A stretch of DNA of 64,000 nucleotides from Azoarcus indigens (lineage in GTDB: Bacteria; Pseudomonadota; Gammaproteobacteria; Burkholderiales; Rhodocyclaceae): the NCBI RefSeq assembly GCF_004361735.1, contig NZ_SNVV01000007.1, forward strand, positions 124,001-188,000, written 5' to 3'. Both the position numbers and the translations under genes were made by a program. How positions within the stretch are numbered: position 1 is the stretch's first letter; every line of letters starts with the position of its first letter. The notes under the pieces were generated by a model. That model was not told the DNA's origin and ran no database searches. It was given only the letters and a program-made list of their open reading frames with translations. Positions 1 through 9,937 of this stretch are shown here, piece after piece.

Positions 1-1375
<1,375 letters not shown>

Positions 1376-1483
1376 ACACAGCAGCGCTGAACACCACGCC
1401 GGATGAAGCCCCCCCGCCCCCGTAGCGCCAACAACAAACGAGGACCACGGCGCGCAGCAGCGCCGGGCAAAGAGGAGAGACAG

Positions 1484-2884
1484 ATGCAGACCACCCGCAG
1501 CGAACATGACCTGCTCGGCGACCGCGAGATCCCGGCCGAGGTCTATTGGGGCATACACACCCTGCGCGCGCTGGAGAACTACCCCATCACCGGCAAGACC
1601 ATAGGCTCCTACCCGGAACTTGTGCGCGCGCTGGCGCTGGTGAAGCAGGCCGCCGCCCGCACCAACCATGCGCTGGGCCAGCTGGACGAGGGCCGCTTCA
1701 ACGCCATCGACTCGGCCTGCCGCGAGATCGCCGAAGGCCGGCTGCACAACCAGTTCGTGGTGGATGTGATCCAGGGCGGCGCCGGCACCTCGACCAACAT
1801 GAACGCCAACGAGGTCATCGCCAACCTGGCGCTGGAGAAGCTGGGCTGGCCCAAGGGCCACTACAACGAGCTGCACCCGCTCAACCATGTGAACATGAGC
1901 CAGAGCACCAACGACGTCTATCCGACGGCGCTGAAGCTGGCGGTGGTGTTCGCCATCCAGGGCCTGCTGGACGCGATGGAGAAGCTGCGCCTGGCCTTCT
2001 TCGCCAAGGCGGAGGAGTTCAAGGACATCCTCAAGATCGGCCGCACCCAGTTGCAGGACGCGGTGCCGATGACGCTGGGCCAGGAGTTCTCCACCTACGC
2101 GGTGATGATGAGCGAGGACATCACCCGCCTGCGCGAGGCCATCTGCCTGATCCAGGAGATCAACCTCGGCGCCACCGCCATCGGCACCGGCATCAATACC
2201 GACATCCGCTACGCCAAGATGGCCACCGAGTGCCTGTCGGAGCTGTCCGGCGTGAAGCTGGTGCCGTCGGAGAACCTCATCGAGGCCACCCAGGACACCG
2301 GCGCCTTCGTGCAGCTCTCCGGCGTGCTCAAGCGCATCGCCTGCAAGCTGTCCAAGGTGTGCAACGACCTGCGCCTGCTCTCCAGCGGCCCGCAGGCGGG
2401 TTTCAACGAGATCAACCTGCCGGAGCGCGCCGCCGGCTCCAGCATCATGCCGGGCAAGGTGAACCCCATCATCCCCGAGGTGGTGAACCAGATCGCCTTC
2501 GAAGTCATCGGCAACGACGTCACCATCACCATGGCCTCGGAAGGTGGCCAGCTGCAGCTGAACGCCTTCGAACCCATCATCGGCCACTCGCTGTTCAAGA
2601 GCATCGAGCACCTGGAGGCCGGCTGCCGCACGCTGACCGACAACTGCGTACGCGGCATCACCGCCAACCGCGAGCTGCTGGCCGAACGGGTGCGCACCTC
2701 CGCCGGCCTCGCCACCGCGCTGAACCCGCTGATCGGCTACGAGAACGCCACCTGGGCCGCGCGCGAAGCGCTGAAGACCGGCCGCAGCGTGTCCGAACTG
2801 GTGCTGGAACGCGGCCTGATGGACAAGGAAAGCCTGGAGCGCACGCTGCGGCCGGAGGTGTTGACGGCGCCGCGGGCGGAGTAA
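1484..2884 (+). CDS. aspA: Aspartate ammonia-lyase (aspartase)
   Basis: The 466-residue enzyme deaminates L-aspartate to fumarate and ammonia in the cytoplasm. It belongs to the class II fumarase/aspartase superfamily: the signature GSSIMPGKVNP is near residue 320, with the conserved stretches GGAGTSTNMNANEV and MSQSTNDVYPT before it. Length matches aspartases. The ATG at 1484 follows a good AGGAGAGA ribosome site; in-frame starts upstream would lack one. It stands between two asparaginase genes and next to an amino acid binding protein, so it probably feeds imported or amidase-derived aspartate into the TCA cycle. Fumarase C is the main alternative, but the N-terminal sequence and context favour aspartase. 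Confidence 0.92.
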   Translation: MQTTRSEHDLLGDREIPAEVYWGIHTLRALENYPITGKTIGSYPELVRALALVKQAAARTNHALGQLDEGRFNAIDSACREIAEGRLHNQFVVDVIQGGAGTSTNMNANEVIANLALEKLGWPKGHYNELHPLNHVNMSQSTNDVYPTALKLAVVFAIQGLLDAMEKLRLAFFAKAEEFKDILKIGRTQLQDAVPMTLGQEFSTYAVMMSEDITRLREAICLIQEINLGATAIGTGINTDIRYAKMATECLSELSGVKLVPSENLIEATQDTGAFVQLSGVLKRIACKLSKVCNDLRLLSSGPQAGFNEINLPERAAGSSIMPGKVNPIIPEVVNQIAFEVIGNDVTITMASEGGQLQLNAFEPIIGHSLFKSIEHLEAGCRTLTDNCVRGITANRELLAERVRTSAGLATALNPLIGYENATWAAREALKTGRSVSELVLERGLMDKESLERTLRPEVLTAPRAE

Positions 2885-3056
2885 GCGGCCCGAATCGACC
2901 GGCGGAACACCGGCCGCCAACGCGGGGGGCGGGAGGCAGGGCACGCATCGGCCCCGCAATCGGCTGTGCCCCCCAGCCGGGCGGCCAATGCCGGCCCCTG
3001 CGCCACGGCATGCAGCCAGCTCGCCAACACGGCGGCAGGCTGGGGCTAGAATCCGG

Positions 3057-3062
3057 CGTTCG
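3057..3062 (+). promoter_or_regulatory. Candidate -10 box before the amino acid binding protein gene
   Basis: TAGAAT lies 26 bases before the ATG at 3089, in a 204-base gap after aspA. No convincing -35 box is visible, so this is a tentative sigma70-type -10 element. It would allow the binding protein and second asparaginase to be expressed separately from aspA. Confidence 0.35.
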
Positions 3063-3088
3063 CCGCTCCCTTTGCCGCCGCCACCGCA

Positions 3089-3997
3089 ATGCCCGCCTAC
3101 CGCCTTCTTCGCCACGCCCTGCTGCCGCTCCTGCTTGCTTTCGGGCAAGCGCTTCCCGCCCATGCCGCCGAGGGCTCCGCCGTGCTGGAGCGGATACGCG
3201 GTGAGGGCGAGTTCAGGCTGGGCTACCGCAGCGCCTCCATCCCCTTCTCCTATGTGGCGGACGGCGAGGTCATCGGCTACTCCAACGAGTTGGCGCTGCA
3301 GGTGGTGGAGGCGGTGCGCCGCCATCTCCAGCTACCCGACCTGCCGCTGCGGCTGGTACCCATCACGCCGCACAACCGCATGGCCATGGTGAGCAGCGGC
3401 CGCGTCGACCTGGAGTGCGGCTCCACCACCCACAACCGCGAGCGCGAGGCCCAGGTCGGCTTCTCCAACACCATCTTCATCGCCGGCACCCGGCTGATGG
3501 TGCGCGCCGACTCCGGCATCCGCGACTTCTCCGACCTGGTCGGCCGGCGCATCGTCACCACCGCCGGCACCACCTCGGAAACCGTGCTGCGGCGCGCCTT
3601 CAACAGCGGCGAACTGGCTAGCGCCACCATCGTCTCCGCCCGCGACCATGCGGAGAGCTTCATGGTGCTCGCCGCCGGCCGCGCCGACGCCTTCATGATG
3701 GACGACGCCCTGCTGCACGGCGAGCTCGCCAAGCGCGGCGAGGGCGGGCGCTGGATCGTCACCGGCACGCCGCGTTCCTACGAGGCTTACGCCTGCATGC
3801 TCGACCGCAGCGACCCGACCTTCAAGAAAGTGGTGGACGAAGCCCTGGCCGGGCTGATGCGCAGCGGCGAGGCGGCGCGCATCTACGCCCGCTGGTTCAC
3901 CCAGCCGATTCCGCCGCTGGGCCACAACCTGAACCTGCCGATGTCCTCCGCCATGCAGACGCTCTACGCCACGCCCAACGACACGCCCTTCGACTAG
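3089..3997 (+). CDS. Amino acid ABC transporter substrate-binding protein (GltI-like)
   Basis: This 302-residue protein has a signal peptide ending at about AHAAEG and a type II periplasmic binding fold (SBP_bac_3). Recognisable elements are RGEGEFRLGYRSASIPFSYV, GYSNELALQVVEAV, the ligand-contact region VDLECGSTTHNREREAQVGFS and a second lobe with DAFMMDDALL. It resembles glutamate/aspartate-binding proteins. The ATPase gene sits at the window start, with two genes between them, so the transporter genes are interrupted by asparaginase and aspartase. No clear Shine-Dalgarno precedes the ATG. The gene ends nine bases before the second asparaginase, so the two are probably co-transcribed. Substrate Asp/Glu is inferred. 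Confidence 0.88.
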   Translation: MPAYRLLRHALLPLLLAFGQALPAHAAEGSAVLERIRGEGEFRLGYRSASIPFSYVADGEVIGYSNELALQVVEAVRRHLQLPDLPLRLVPITPHNRMAMVSSGRVDLECGSTTHNREREAQVGFSNTIFIAGTRLMVRADSGIRDFSDLVGRRIVTTAGTTSETVLRRAFNSGELASATIVSARDHAESFMVLAAGRADAFMMDDALLHGELAKRGEGGRWIVTGTPRSYEAYACMLDRSDPTFKKVVDEALAGLMRSGEAARIYARWFTQPIPPLGHNLNLPMSSAMQTLYATPNDTPFD

Positions 3998-4006
3998 GCC
4001 GCCTGC

Positions 4007-4978
4007 ATGAAACCCACGCTCGCCCTCATCGCCACCGGCGGCACCATCGCCGGCCTCGCCGAAGACAGCGCCGCACCGGCGAACTACATCGCCGGCGTGG
4101 TGGATGCGGCAACGCTGGTCGCCGCCGTGCCGCCGCTGCGCGAACTCGCCAGCCTGCAGGTGGAGCAGCTATGCAACCTGGACAGCAGCGACCTCACGCC
4201 GGCCCACTGGCTGGCGCTTGCCCAGCGGGTGCAGGCGCTGGCCGCCGACCCTGCCATCGCCGGCATCGTCATCACCCACGGCACCGATACGCTGGAAGAG
4301 ACGGCCGCCTTCCTCGCGCTCTGCCACCAAGGCGACACGCCGGTAGTGCTCACTGGCGCCATGCGCCCGGCCAACGCCCTGTCCGCCGACGGCCCGGCCA
4401 ACCTCCACGACGCCTGCCGGGTAGCGCTGGCCGGGGACAGCCGCGGCCGCGGGGTGATGGTGGTGTTCGCCGGCGAAATCCTGCCGGCGCTGCCGCTGAA
4501 CAAAGCCAGGCTGGGTCTGCAGCCCTACGTGGCCGGCGCCGGCGGTACGCTGGGGGTGGCCGGCAGCCCGCCGCGCTTCTTTCATCCCCCCTCACCCGCC
4601 CCAGCCGTGCTGGACGCGGCCGCCTGCCACTCGCTGCCAGAGGTCGCTGTCCTGTATGTCGCCGCCGGCATGCCGCCGCAGGCGCTGCGGGATGCGCTGC
4701 GCCACGGCGCCCGCGGCGCGGTGCTCGCCCTGCCCGGCAGCGGCACCGTGCCACAGGCGTGGGAGGAAACCATCGCCGAAGCCTGCAGCGCCGGCATCCG
4801 CATCGTGCGCGGCAGCCGGCTGACTTGCGCCTATGTCACGCCCCGCCACCAGGACGTCGAACTCGGCAGTTGGGCAGCCGGTGCGCTGGCACCCGCCCAG
4901 GCCCGCGCCGCCCTGATCGCGGCCATCGCCGCCGGGCTGGAAGGTTTGCCTTCCGCCGCCTACGCCCAGGGCGGCTGA
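4007..4978 (+). CDS. Cytoplasmic L-asparaginase
   Basis: The 323-residue protein starts directly at the catalytic strand ([17 protein letters not shown]) with no signal peptide, so it should be cytoplasmic. The second motif [13 protein letters not shown] and the TGAMRP loop are present. It is shorter than the periplasmic paralogue at 251-1375 and clearly diverged from it, so this is not a recent duplication. It follows the binding-protein gene by nine bases. Probable role: hydrolysing imported asparagine to aspartate for the aspartase. The family is certain; preference for Asn over Gln is not proven by sequence. Confidence 0.9.
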   Translation: MKPTLALIATGGTIAGLAEDSAAPANYIAGVVDAATLVAAVPPLRELASLQVEQLCNLDSSDLTPAHWLALAQRVQALAADPAIAGIVITHGTDTLEETAAFLALCHQGDTPVVLTGAMRPANALSADGPANLHDACRVALAGDSRGRGVMVVFAGEILPALPLNKARLGLQPYVAGAGGTLGVAGSPPRFFHPPSPAPAVLDAAACHSLPEVAVLYVAAGMPPQALRDALRHGARGAVLALPGSGTVPQAWEETIAEACSAGIRIVRGSRLTCAYVTPRHQDVELGSWAAGALAPAQARAALIAAIAAGLEGLPSAAYAQGG

Positions 4979-5009
4979 ACCCGGCGGCGTGGCCGCCGCC
5001 CAGGCTTCC

Positions 5010-5954
5010 TCACAGCGAATAATCGTCCTCGTGGCCGCCGGCCAGCGCGGTTTCCACCATCTTGCGGGTGAGGTGGGGGGCGAAGCCTTCGACGAAGGCG
5101 AACACATAGCCGCGCAGCCAGGCGCGGCGACGCAGGCCGATGCGGGTGGTGCTGGATTCGAACAGGTGGGCGGCGTCTATCATGCCGAGGTTGCGGTCCT
5201 CCGCCGGGTCATAGGCCATGCGGGCGAGGATGCCGATGCCCAGGTCCATGGAGACGTAGGTCTTGATCACGTCGGAGTCGATCGCGGTCAGCACCACGTT
5301 GGGCTTCAGGCCGCGGCCGAGGAAAGCCTTGTTGATCTGGCTGCGGCCGGTGAAGGCATCGTCGTAGGTGATCAGCGGGTAGCGGGCGATGGCCTCCAGC
5401 GTCAGCGGCTGCTCCCTGAGGATGGGATGGCGCGGCGAGGCGACGATGCAGCGGTTCCACTGGTAGCAGGGCAGCATGATGAGCTCGTCGTAGTCCGAGA
5501 TCGCCTCGGTGGCGATGGCGATGTCGGCGGTGCCATCCAGCACCATCTCGCACACCTGCCGCGGGCTGCCCTGGTGCAGCGACAGCCGCACCTGCGGGTA
5601 GCGGCGCATGAAATCCCGCACCACCCGCGGCAGCGCATAGCGCGCCTGGGTGTGGGTGGTGGCGATGGAGAGGCTGCCGGCGGCCTCGTTGGAGAACTCC
5701 TCGCCGACCTGCATCAGGTTGTCCATGTCCCGCAGCATGCGTTCGGCGATGCCCAGCACCGCCCGCCCCGGCTCGGTCACAGCCACCAGGCGCTTGCCGT
5801 GGCGGACGAAGATCTCCACCCCCAACTCGGCCTCCAGCAAGCGGATCTGCTTGGACACCCCGGGCTGCGAAGTGAACAGCGCCTCCGCCGCCTCCGACAC
5901 GTTCAGCCCGTGGCGGGCCACTTCGTAGATGTAGCGCAACTGCTGCAGGTTCAT
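5010..5954 (-). CDS. cysB: LysR-type regulator CysB
   Basis: This 314-residue LysR regulator has an N-terminal winged helix-turn-helix (MNLQQLRYIYEVARHGLNVSEAAEALFTSQ in two parts, with the recognition segment QPGVSKQIRLLE) and a C-terminal inducer-binding domain. The HGLNVSEAAEAL and TTHTQARYALP stretches are typical of CysB/Cbl. CysB activates sulfate-assimilation genes when N- or O-acetylserine signals sulfur limitation. It is divergent from the TauE permease and the cys genes, which are its expected targets. The start MNLQQL was chosen to match the family; a 25-residue upstream extension would carry no HTH sequence. Confidence 0.93.
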   Translation of the reverse strand: MNLQQLRYIYEVARHGLNVSEAAEALFTSQPGVSKQIRLLEAELGVEIFVRHGKRLVAVTEPGRAVLGIAERMLRDMDNLMQVGEEFSNEAAGSLSIATTHTQARYALPRVVRDFMRRYPQVRLSLHQGSPRQVCEMVLDGTADIAIATEAISDYDELIMLPCYQWNRCIVASPRHPILREQPLTLEAIARYPLITYDDAFTGRSQINKAFLGRGLKPNVVLTAIDSDVIKTYVSMDLGIGILARMAYDPAEDRNLGMIDAAHLFESSTTRIGLRRRAWLRGYVFAFVEGFAPHLTRKMVETALAGGHEDDYSL

Positions 5955-6115
5955 GGCTTTCTCCCCGCAAGACGCCAGTGGCTCCCAAGGAACGACCACC
6001 CGCCGCTTGCCACTTTCTCTTATAACCAATTCTTCTTAGAGTCTAACGCATACCCTCTTCGCCGCCCTAAACTTCCCCCTTAGGATGCGCTGCACCAAAA
6101 AGTAAGAACAGGATC
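5955..6115. promoter_or_regulatory. Divergent cysB / tauE-cysI control region
   Basis: This 161-base gap between divergent genes is markedly more AT-rich than its surroundings, especially the stretch around 6014-6050 (CTCTTATAACCAATTC, then TTAGAGTCTAAC). AT-rich, partly symmetrical segments of this kind next to cysB are where CysB usually binds. A TAAACT hexamer at 6068-6073 is a possible -10 for the rightward operon. The sequence shows the AT-rich island; the CysB site is inferred. Confidence 0.5.
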
Positions 6116-6895
6116 ATGGACTTCGCCTATACCGTCGCCGGTTTCGCGGTCGGCGCCATCGTCGGCCTCACGGGCGTCGGCGGCGGTTCGCTAATGACGC
6201 CGCTGCTCGTCCTGCTGTTCGGCATCCACCCCTCGGTGGCCGTCGGCACCGACCTGCTGTACGCGGCCATCACCAAAGCCGGCGGCACCGTGGCGCACGG
6301 GCTGAAGGGTACGGTGGACTGGACGGTGACCCGGCGCCTGGCCACCGGCAGCATTCCCGCCGCCGCGCTCACGCTGACGCTGGTGGCGGTGTTCGCCCCC
6401 GGCGGCATGGAAGGCGCGGCCGGACTGATCAAGGTGGCGCTGGGCGTGGCCCTGTTGCTGACGGCGGTGGCGCTGCTGCTGCGCCGCCACATCCAGGCCT
6501 ATGCGCTGAAGCGCTTCGGTGGCGAGCCGAACCCGAAGCGAACCGCGGTACTCACAGTGGTGACCGGCGCGGTGCTGGGTGTGCTGGTGTCCATCTCCTC
6601 GGTGGGCGCGGGCGCGCTGGGGGTAACCGCGCTGTTCTTCCTTTACCCGGCGATGCCGGCGCTGCGCATCGTCGGCTCCGACATCGCCCACGCGGTGCCG
6701 CTGACGCTGGTCGCCGGACTCGGCCACTGGATGCTGGGCAGCGTGGACTGGCTGCTGCTCGGCAGCCTCATCGTCGGTTCGCTGCCTGGCATCTGGCTGG
6801 GCAGCCATATTTCAACCAAGGTACCGGACCGCGTGCTGCGGCCGCTCCTTGCAACCATGCTGGTGCTCGTCGGCGCCAAGCTGATCGGCCACTGA
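6116..6895 (+). CDS. TauE/SafE-family sulfite/sulfonate or sulfate permease
   Basis: The 259-residue membrane protein has about seven to eight hydrophobic segments and the family motif GLTGVGGGSLMTPLLVLLFG near the N terminus, repeated in diverged form after residue 150 (VSISSVGAGALGVTALFFLYP). TauE/SafE proteins move sulfite, sulfoacetate or other organosulfur anions. It is the first gene of the cys operon, 30 bases upstream of cysI and divergent from cysB, so it probably imports a sulfur oxyanion or exports excess sulfite. Direction of transport cannot be read from sequence. Confidence 0.87.
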   Translation: MDFAYTVAGFAVGAIVGLTGVGGGSLMTPLLVLLFGIHPSVAVGTDLLYAAITKAGGTVAHGLKGTVDWTVTRRLATGSIPAAALTLTLVAVFAPGGMEGAAGLIKVALGVALLLTAVALLLRRHIQAYALKRFGGEPNPKRTAVLTVVTGAVLGVLVSISSVGAGALGVTALFFLYPAMPALRIVGSDIAHAVPLTLVAGLGHWMLGSVDWLLLGSLIVGSLPGIWLGSHISTKVPDRVLRPLLATMLVLVGAKLIGH

Positions 6896-6925
6896 CCCCC
6901 GGCGGCCCAGACAGAGAGAAGAGCG

Positions 6926-8608
6926 ATGTACCGATACGACGCATACGACCAGCGGGCTGTGGACGAGCGAGTCGCCCAGTTCCGCGATCAGACCCGCCGC
7001 TACCTCGCCGGCGAGCTGACGGAAGACGAATACCGCCCGCTGCGCCTGCAGAACGGTCTCTACGTCCAGCGCCATGCGCCCATGCTGCGCATCGCCGTGC
7101 CCTACGGCCTGTTCTCCAGCGCCCAGCTGCGCATGCTGGCGCATGTGGCGCGCACCTACGACAAGGGCTACGGCCACTTCACCACCCGCCAGAACATCCA
7201 GTTCAACTGGCCGGCGCTGGCAGACGTGCCGGAAATCCTGGCGCAGCTGGCCACCGTGCAGATGCACGCCATCCAGACCTCCGGCAACTGCATCCGCAAC
7301 ATCACCTCCGACGCCTTCGCCGGCGTGGCCGGCGACGAGCGCATCGACCCGCGCCCGTGGTGCGAGATCCTGCGCCAGTGGAGCAGCTTCCACCCCGAGT
7401 TCGCCCACCTGCCGCGCAAGTTCAAGTTCGCGGTGAATGGCGCCGAGGAAGACCGCGCGGTGATCCAGGCCCACGACATCGGCCTGGACGTGATCCGCAA
7501 CGAGGCCGGCGAGATCGGCTTCCGCGTGCTGGTCGGCGGCGGCCTGGGCCGCACCCCCATCATTGGCGAGGAAATCGCCAGCTTCGTGCCGTGGCAGCAC
7601 ATCGTCACCTACTGCGAGTCCATCCTGCGGGTGTACAACCTGCATGGCCGCCGTGACAACAAGTACAAGGCGCGCATCAAGATCCTGGTGAAGGCGCTGG
7701 GCATCGAGGAATTCCGCCGCCAGGTGGAAGCCGAATGGGCGCATGTGAAGAACGGCCCCTCCACCCTCACCGAAGCGGAAGTCGCCCGCGTGGCCGCCCA
7801 CTTCGTCGATCCGGTATATGAAACCCTGCCGGCCCACGACGCCGCCTACGCCGAGGCGCTGGCCGACAACAAGCCCTTCGCCGCCTGGGCCAAGCGTAAT
7901 GTGCGCGCCCACAAGGTGCCCGGCTACGCCAGCGTGGTGCTGTCGCTGAAGAAGACCGGCGTGCCGCCGGGCGACATCAGCGCCGAGCAGATGGAACTGG
8001 TCGCGGACCTCGCCGACGCCCACAGCTACGGCGAAGTGCGCGCCACCCACCAGCAGAACCTGGTACTGGCCGACGTGCGCCAGTCCGAGCTGTTCAAGCT
8101 GTGGCAGACGCTGCGCGACGCCGGCCTGGCGACGCCCAACATCGGCCTGCTGACCGACATCATCGCCTGTCCCGGGGGCGACTACTGCGCGCTCGCCAAC
8201 GCCAAGTCCATCCCCATCGCGCAGGCCATCCAGGAGCGCTTCGACGATCTCGACTACCTGTACGAGATCGGCGACATCGACCTCAACATCTCCGGCTGCA
8301 TGAACGCCTGCGGCCACCACCACGTCGGCCACATCGGCGTGCTCGGCGTCGATAAGAACGGCGAGGAGTGGTACCAGGTCACCGTCGGCGGCGCTCAGGG
8401 CAACGATGCCAGCCTGGGCAAGGTCATCGGCCCGTCCTTCGCCGCGCATGAGATGGCGGACGTGGTCAGCTCGCTGATCGAGACCTATGTTGAAAACCGC
8501 CACGAGGACGAGCGCTTCATCGACACCGTGCGCCGCCTCGGCATCGAACCGTTCAAGACCAATGTGTACGGCAAGCGCCAGCAGGAAAGGAAGGTGGCCC
8601 ATGGCTAA
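6926..8608 (+). CDS. cysI: Sulfite reductase hemoprotein (beta) subunit
   Basis: The 560-residue enzyme reduces sulfite to sulfide using siroheme coupled to a [4Fe-4S] cluster. The four cluster ligands are visible as CPGGDYC (C-x5-C) and CMNAC (C-x3-C) in the C-terminal half, and the first half carries GHFTTRQNIQFNWP and TSGNCIRNITSD typical of the nitrite/sulfite reductase repeat. Length fits CysI. No flavoprotein gene (cysJ) is adjacent; the next gene is DUF934. The last codons overlap the start of the DUF934 gene by eight bases, indicating translational coupling. The electron donor is therefore not defined by this locus. Confidence 0.93.
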   Translation: MYRYDAYDQRAVDERVAQFRDQTRRYLAGELTEDEYRPLRLQNGLYVQRHAPMLRIAVPYGLFSSAQLRMLAHVARTYDKGYGHFTTRQNIQFNWPALADVPEILAQLATVQMHAIQTSGNCIRNITSDAFAGVAGDERIDPRPWCEILRQWSSFHPEFAHLPRKFKFAVNGAEEDRAVIQAHDIGLDVIRNEAGEIGFRVLVGGGLGRTPIIGEEIASFVPWQHIVTYCESILRVYNLHGRRDNKYKARIKILVKALGIEEFRRQVEAEWAHVKNGPSTLTEAEVARVAAHFVDPVYETLPAHDAAYAEALADNKPFAAWAKRNVRAHKVPGYASVVLSLKKTGVPPGDISAEQMELVADLADAHSYGEVRATHQQNLVLADVRQSELFKLWQTLRDAGLATPNIGLLTDIIACPGGDYCALANAKSIPIAQAIQERFDDLDYLYEIGDIDLNISGCMNACGHHHVGHIGVLGVDKNGEEWYQVTVGGAQGNDASLGKVIGPSFAAHEMADVVSSLIETYVENRHEDERFIDTVRRLGIEPFKTNVYGKRQQERKVAHG

Positions 8609-9131
8609 AGTGATCCGCAACCGCAGCATCGTCGACGACGCCCGCCAGACCGTCCGCCTGGCCGAAGGCGAAACGCCGGAAGGCGTCGCCCTGCCCGCCG
8701 GCCCGCTGCTGGTGCCGCTGGCGGTGTGGCAGGCCCGCGCCGCCGAACTGGCCGCCCGCGGCGATGTCGGCGTCTGGCTGGCGGCCGGCGAAGGCGCCGA
8801 GGCCATCGCCGCGGAGTTGCCGCGTCTGGCGGCGGTGGGCGTTCATTTCCCCGCCTTCACCGACGGCCGCGGCTACTCCACCGCCGCTTTGCTGCGCACC
8901 CGCTACGGCTACACCGGCGAGTTGCGCGCCATTGGCGACGTGCTGCGCGACCAGTTCCAGGCCTATGTGCGCTGCGGCTTCGACACCCTGCAGCCGCCGG
9001 AAGGCCGCTACTCCGACGAACAGCTGCAGGCCGCACTGGCCAGCCTGAGTGACATCTCCACGCCTTACCAGGGCGCGGTGGATGAGCCCCGGCCGCTGTG
9101 GCTGCGGGCGCAGCGCGGGGTTGCGGCATGA
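8601..9131 (+). CDS. DUF934 protein linked to sulfite reductase
   Basis: This 176-residue protein matches the DUF934 pattern: an N-terminal RSIVDDARQTVRLAEGE, a middle PAFTDGRGYSTAALLR and FQAYVRCGFDTLQ. The family is regularly found directly after cysI in Pseudomonas and betaproteobacteria and is annotated as an uncharacterised oxidoreductase-like protein. Its start overlaps cysI by eight bases and its stop overlaps the cysH start (ATGA), so it is produced in step with both. Its role is unknown; assisting electron delivery or siroheme loading to CysI is a guess from position only. Confidence 0.85.
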   Translation: MAKVIRNRSIVDDARQTVRLAEGETPEGVALPAGPLLVPLAVWQARAAELAARGDVGVWLAAGEGAEAIAAELPRLAAVGVHFPAFTDGRGYSTAALLRTRYGYTGELRAIGDVLRDQFQAYVRCGFDTLQPPEGRYSDEQLQAALASLSDISTPYQGAVDEPRPLWLRAQRGVAA

Positions 9132-9898
9132 GCGGCGCCGTCAGCCTGCTGCGGCCGCCGCCCAGCAATCCGGCCACCCGCCCGGAACTCACCGACGCGC
9201 TGCGCGCCAGCGTGGCGGCGAAGGCCGCCGCAGCCCGTGAATTCCTTGCCGCCGCGGCAGCCGAGTTCGGCACCAATGGCGAGCTCACCTTCGCCAACAG
9301 CTTCGGCGCCGAGGACATGGTGCTGACCGACCTCATCCTCGGCGGCAAACTGCCGATCGAGATCTTCTCCCTGGACACCGGCCGGCTGCCGGCCGAGACC
9401 TACACCCTGATGGGCGAGGTCGAGCAGCGCTACGGCAGCAAGCTCAAAGTGTTCTTCCCGGAGTCCGGCGCGGTGGAAAGCTATGTGCGCGAGCACGGCA
9501 TCAACGCCTTCTACGACTCGGTGGAGCTGCGCAAAGCCTGCTGCCATGTGCGCAAGGTGGAGCCGCTGCGCCGCGCGCTGGCAGGCAAGAAGGCCTGGAT
9601 CACCGGCCTGCGCGCCGCCCAGTCCACCACCCGCAGCGGCCTGCCGCTGCGCGAGTTCGACGCCGGCAACGGGCTGGAGAAGCTGAACCCGCTGGCGGAC
9701 TGGAGCGAAACCGAGGTGTGGGCCTACATCCGCCTCAACGAAGTGCCCTACAACGCCCTGCATGACCAGTTCTACCCCAGCATCGGCTGTGCCCCCTGTA
9801 CCCGGGCCATCGCCGTCGGCGAAGATGTGCGCGCCGGCCGCTGGTGGTGGGAAGATCCCGCCTCCAAGGAGTGCGGGCTACATGTGAAGAAGGGCTGA
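9128..9898 (+). CDS. cysH: Adenylyl-sulfate (APS) reductase, CysH family
   Basis: The 256-residue protein reduces activated sulfate to sulfite. It has the PP-loop-like SFGAEDMVLTDLI and FSLDTGRLPAETY, plus two cysteine pairs: CC in RKACCHVRK and C-x2-C in GCAPCTRA. These pairs bind a [4Fe-4S] cluster and mark the APS-using type rather than the PAPS-using enterobacterial type. The redox cysteine is in the C-terminal KECGLH. No APS kinase (cysC) is in the operon, consistent with APS as the direct substrate. The start overlaps the DUF934 stop by four bases. Confidence 0.92.
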   Translation: MSGAVSLLRPPPSNPATRPELTDALRASVAAKAAAAREFLAAAAAEFGTNGELTFANSFGAEDMVLTDLILGGKLPIEIFSLDTGRLPAETYTLMGEVEQRYGSKLKVFFPESGAVESYVREHGINAFYDSVELRKACCHVRKVEPLRRALAGKKAWITGLRAAQSTTRSGLPLREFDAGNGLEKLNPLADWSETEVWAYIRLNEVPYNALHDQFYPSIGCAPCTRAIAVGEDVRAGRWWWEDPASKECGLHVKKG

Positions 9899-9937
9899 GA
9901 CCACGCCGCCGGACGAATCATCGACATCGCTGAAATC

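Noticed and set aside
6812-8806. 664-codon minus-strand open frame opposite cysI
   Set aside because: Shadow frame opposite an intact sulfite reductase gene.
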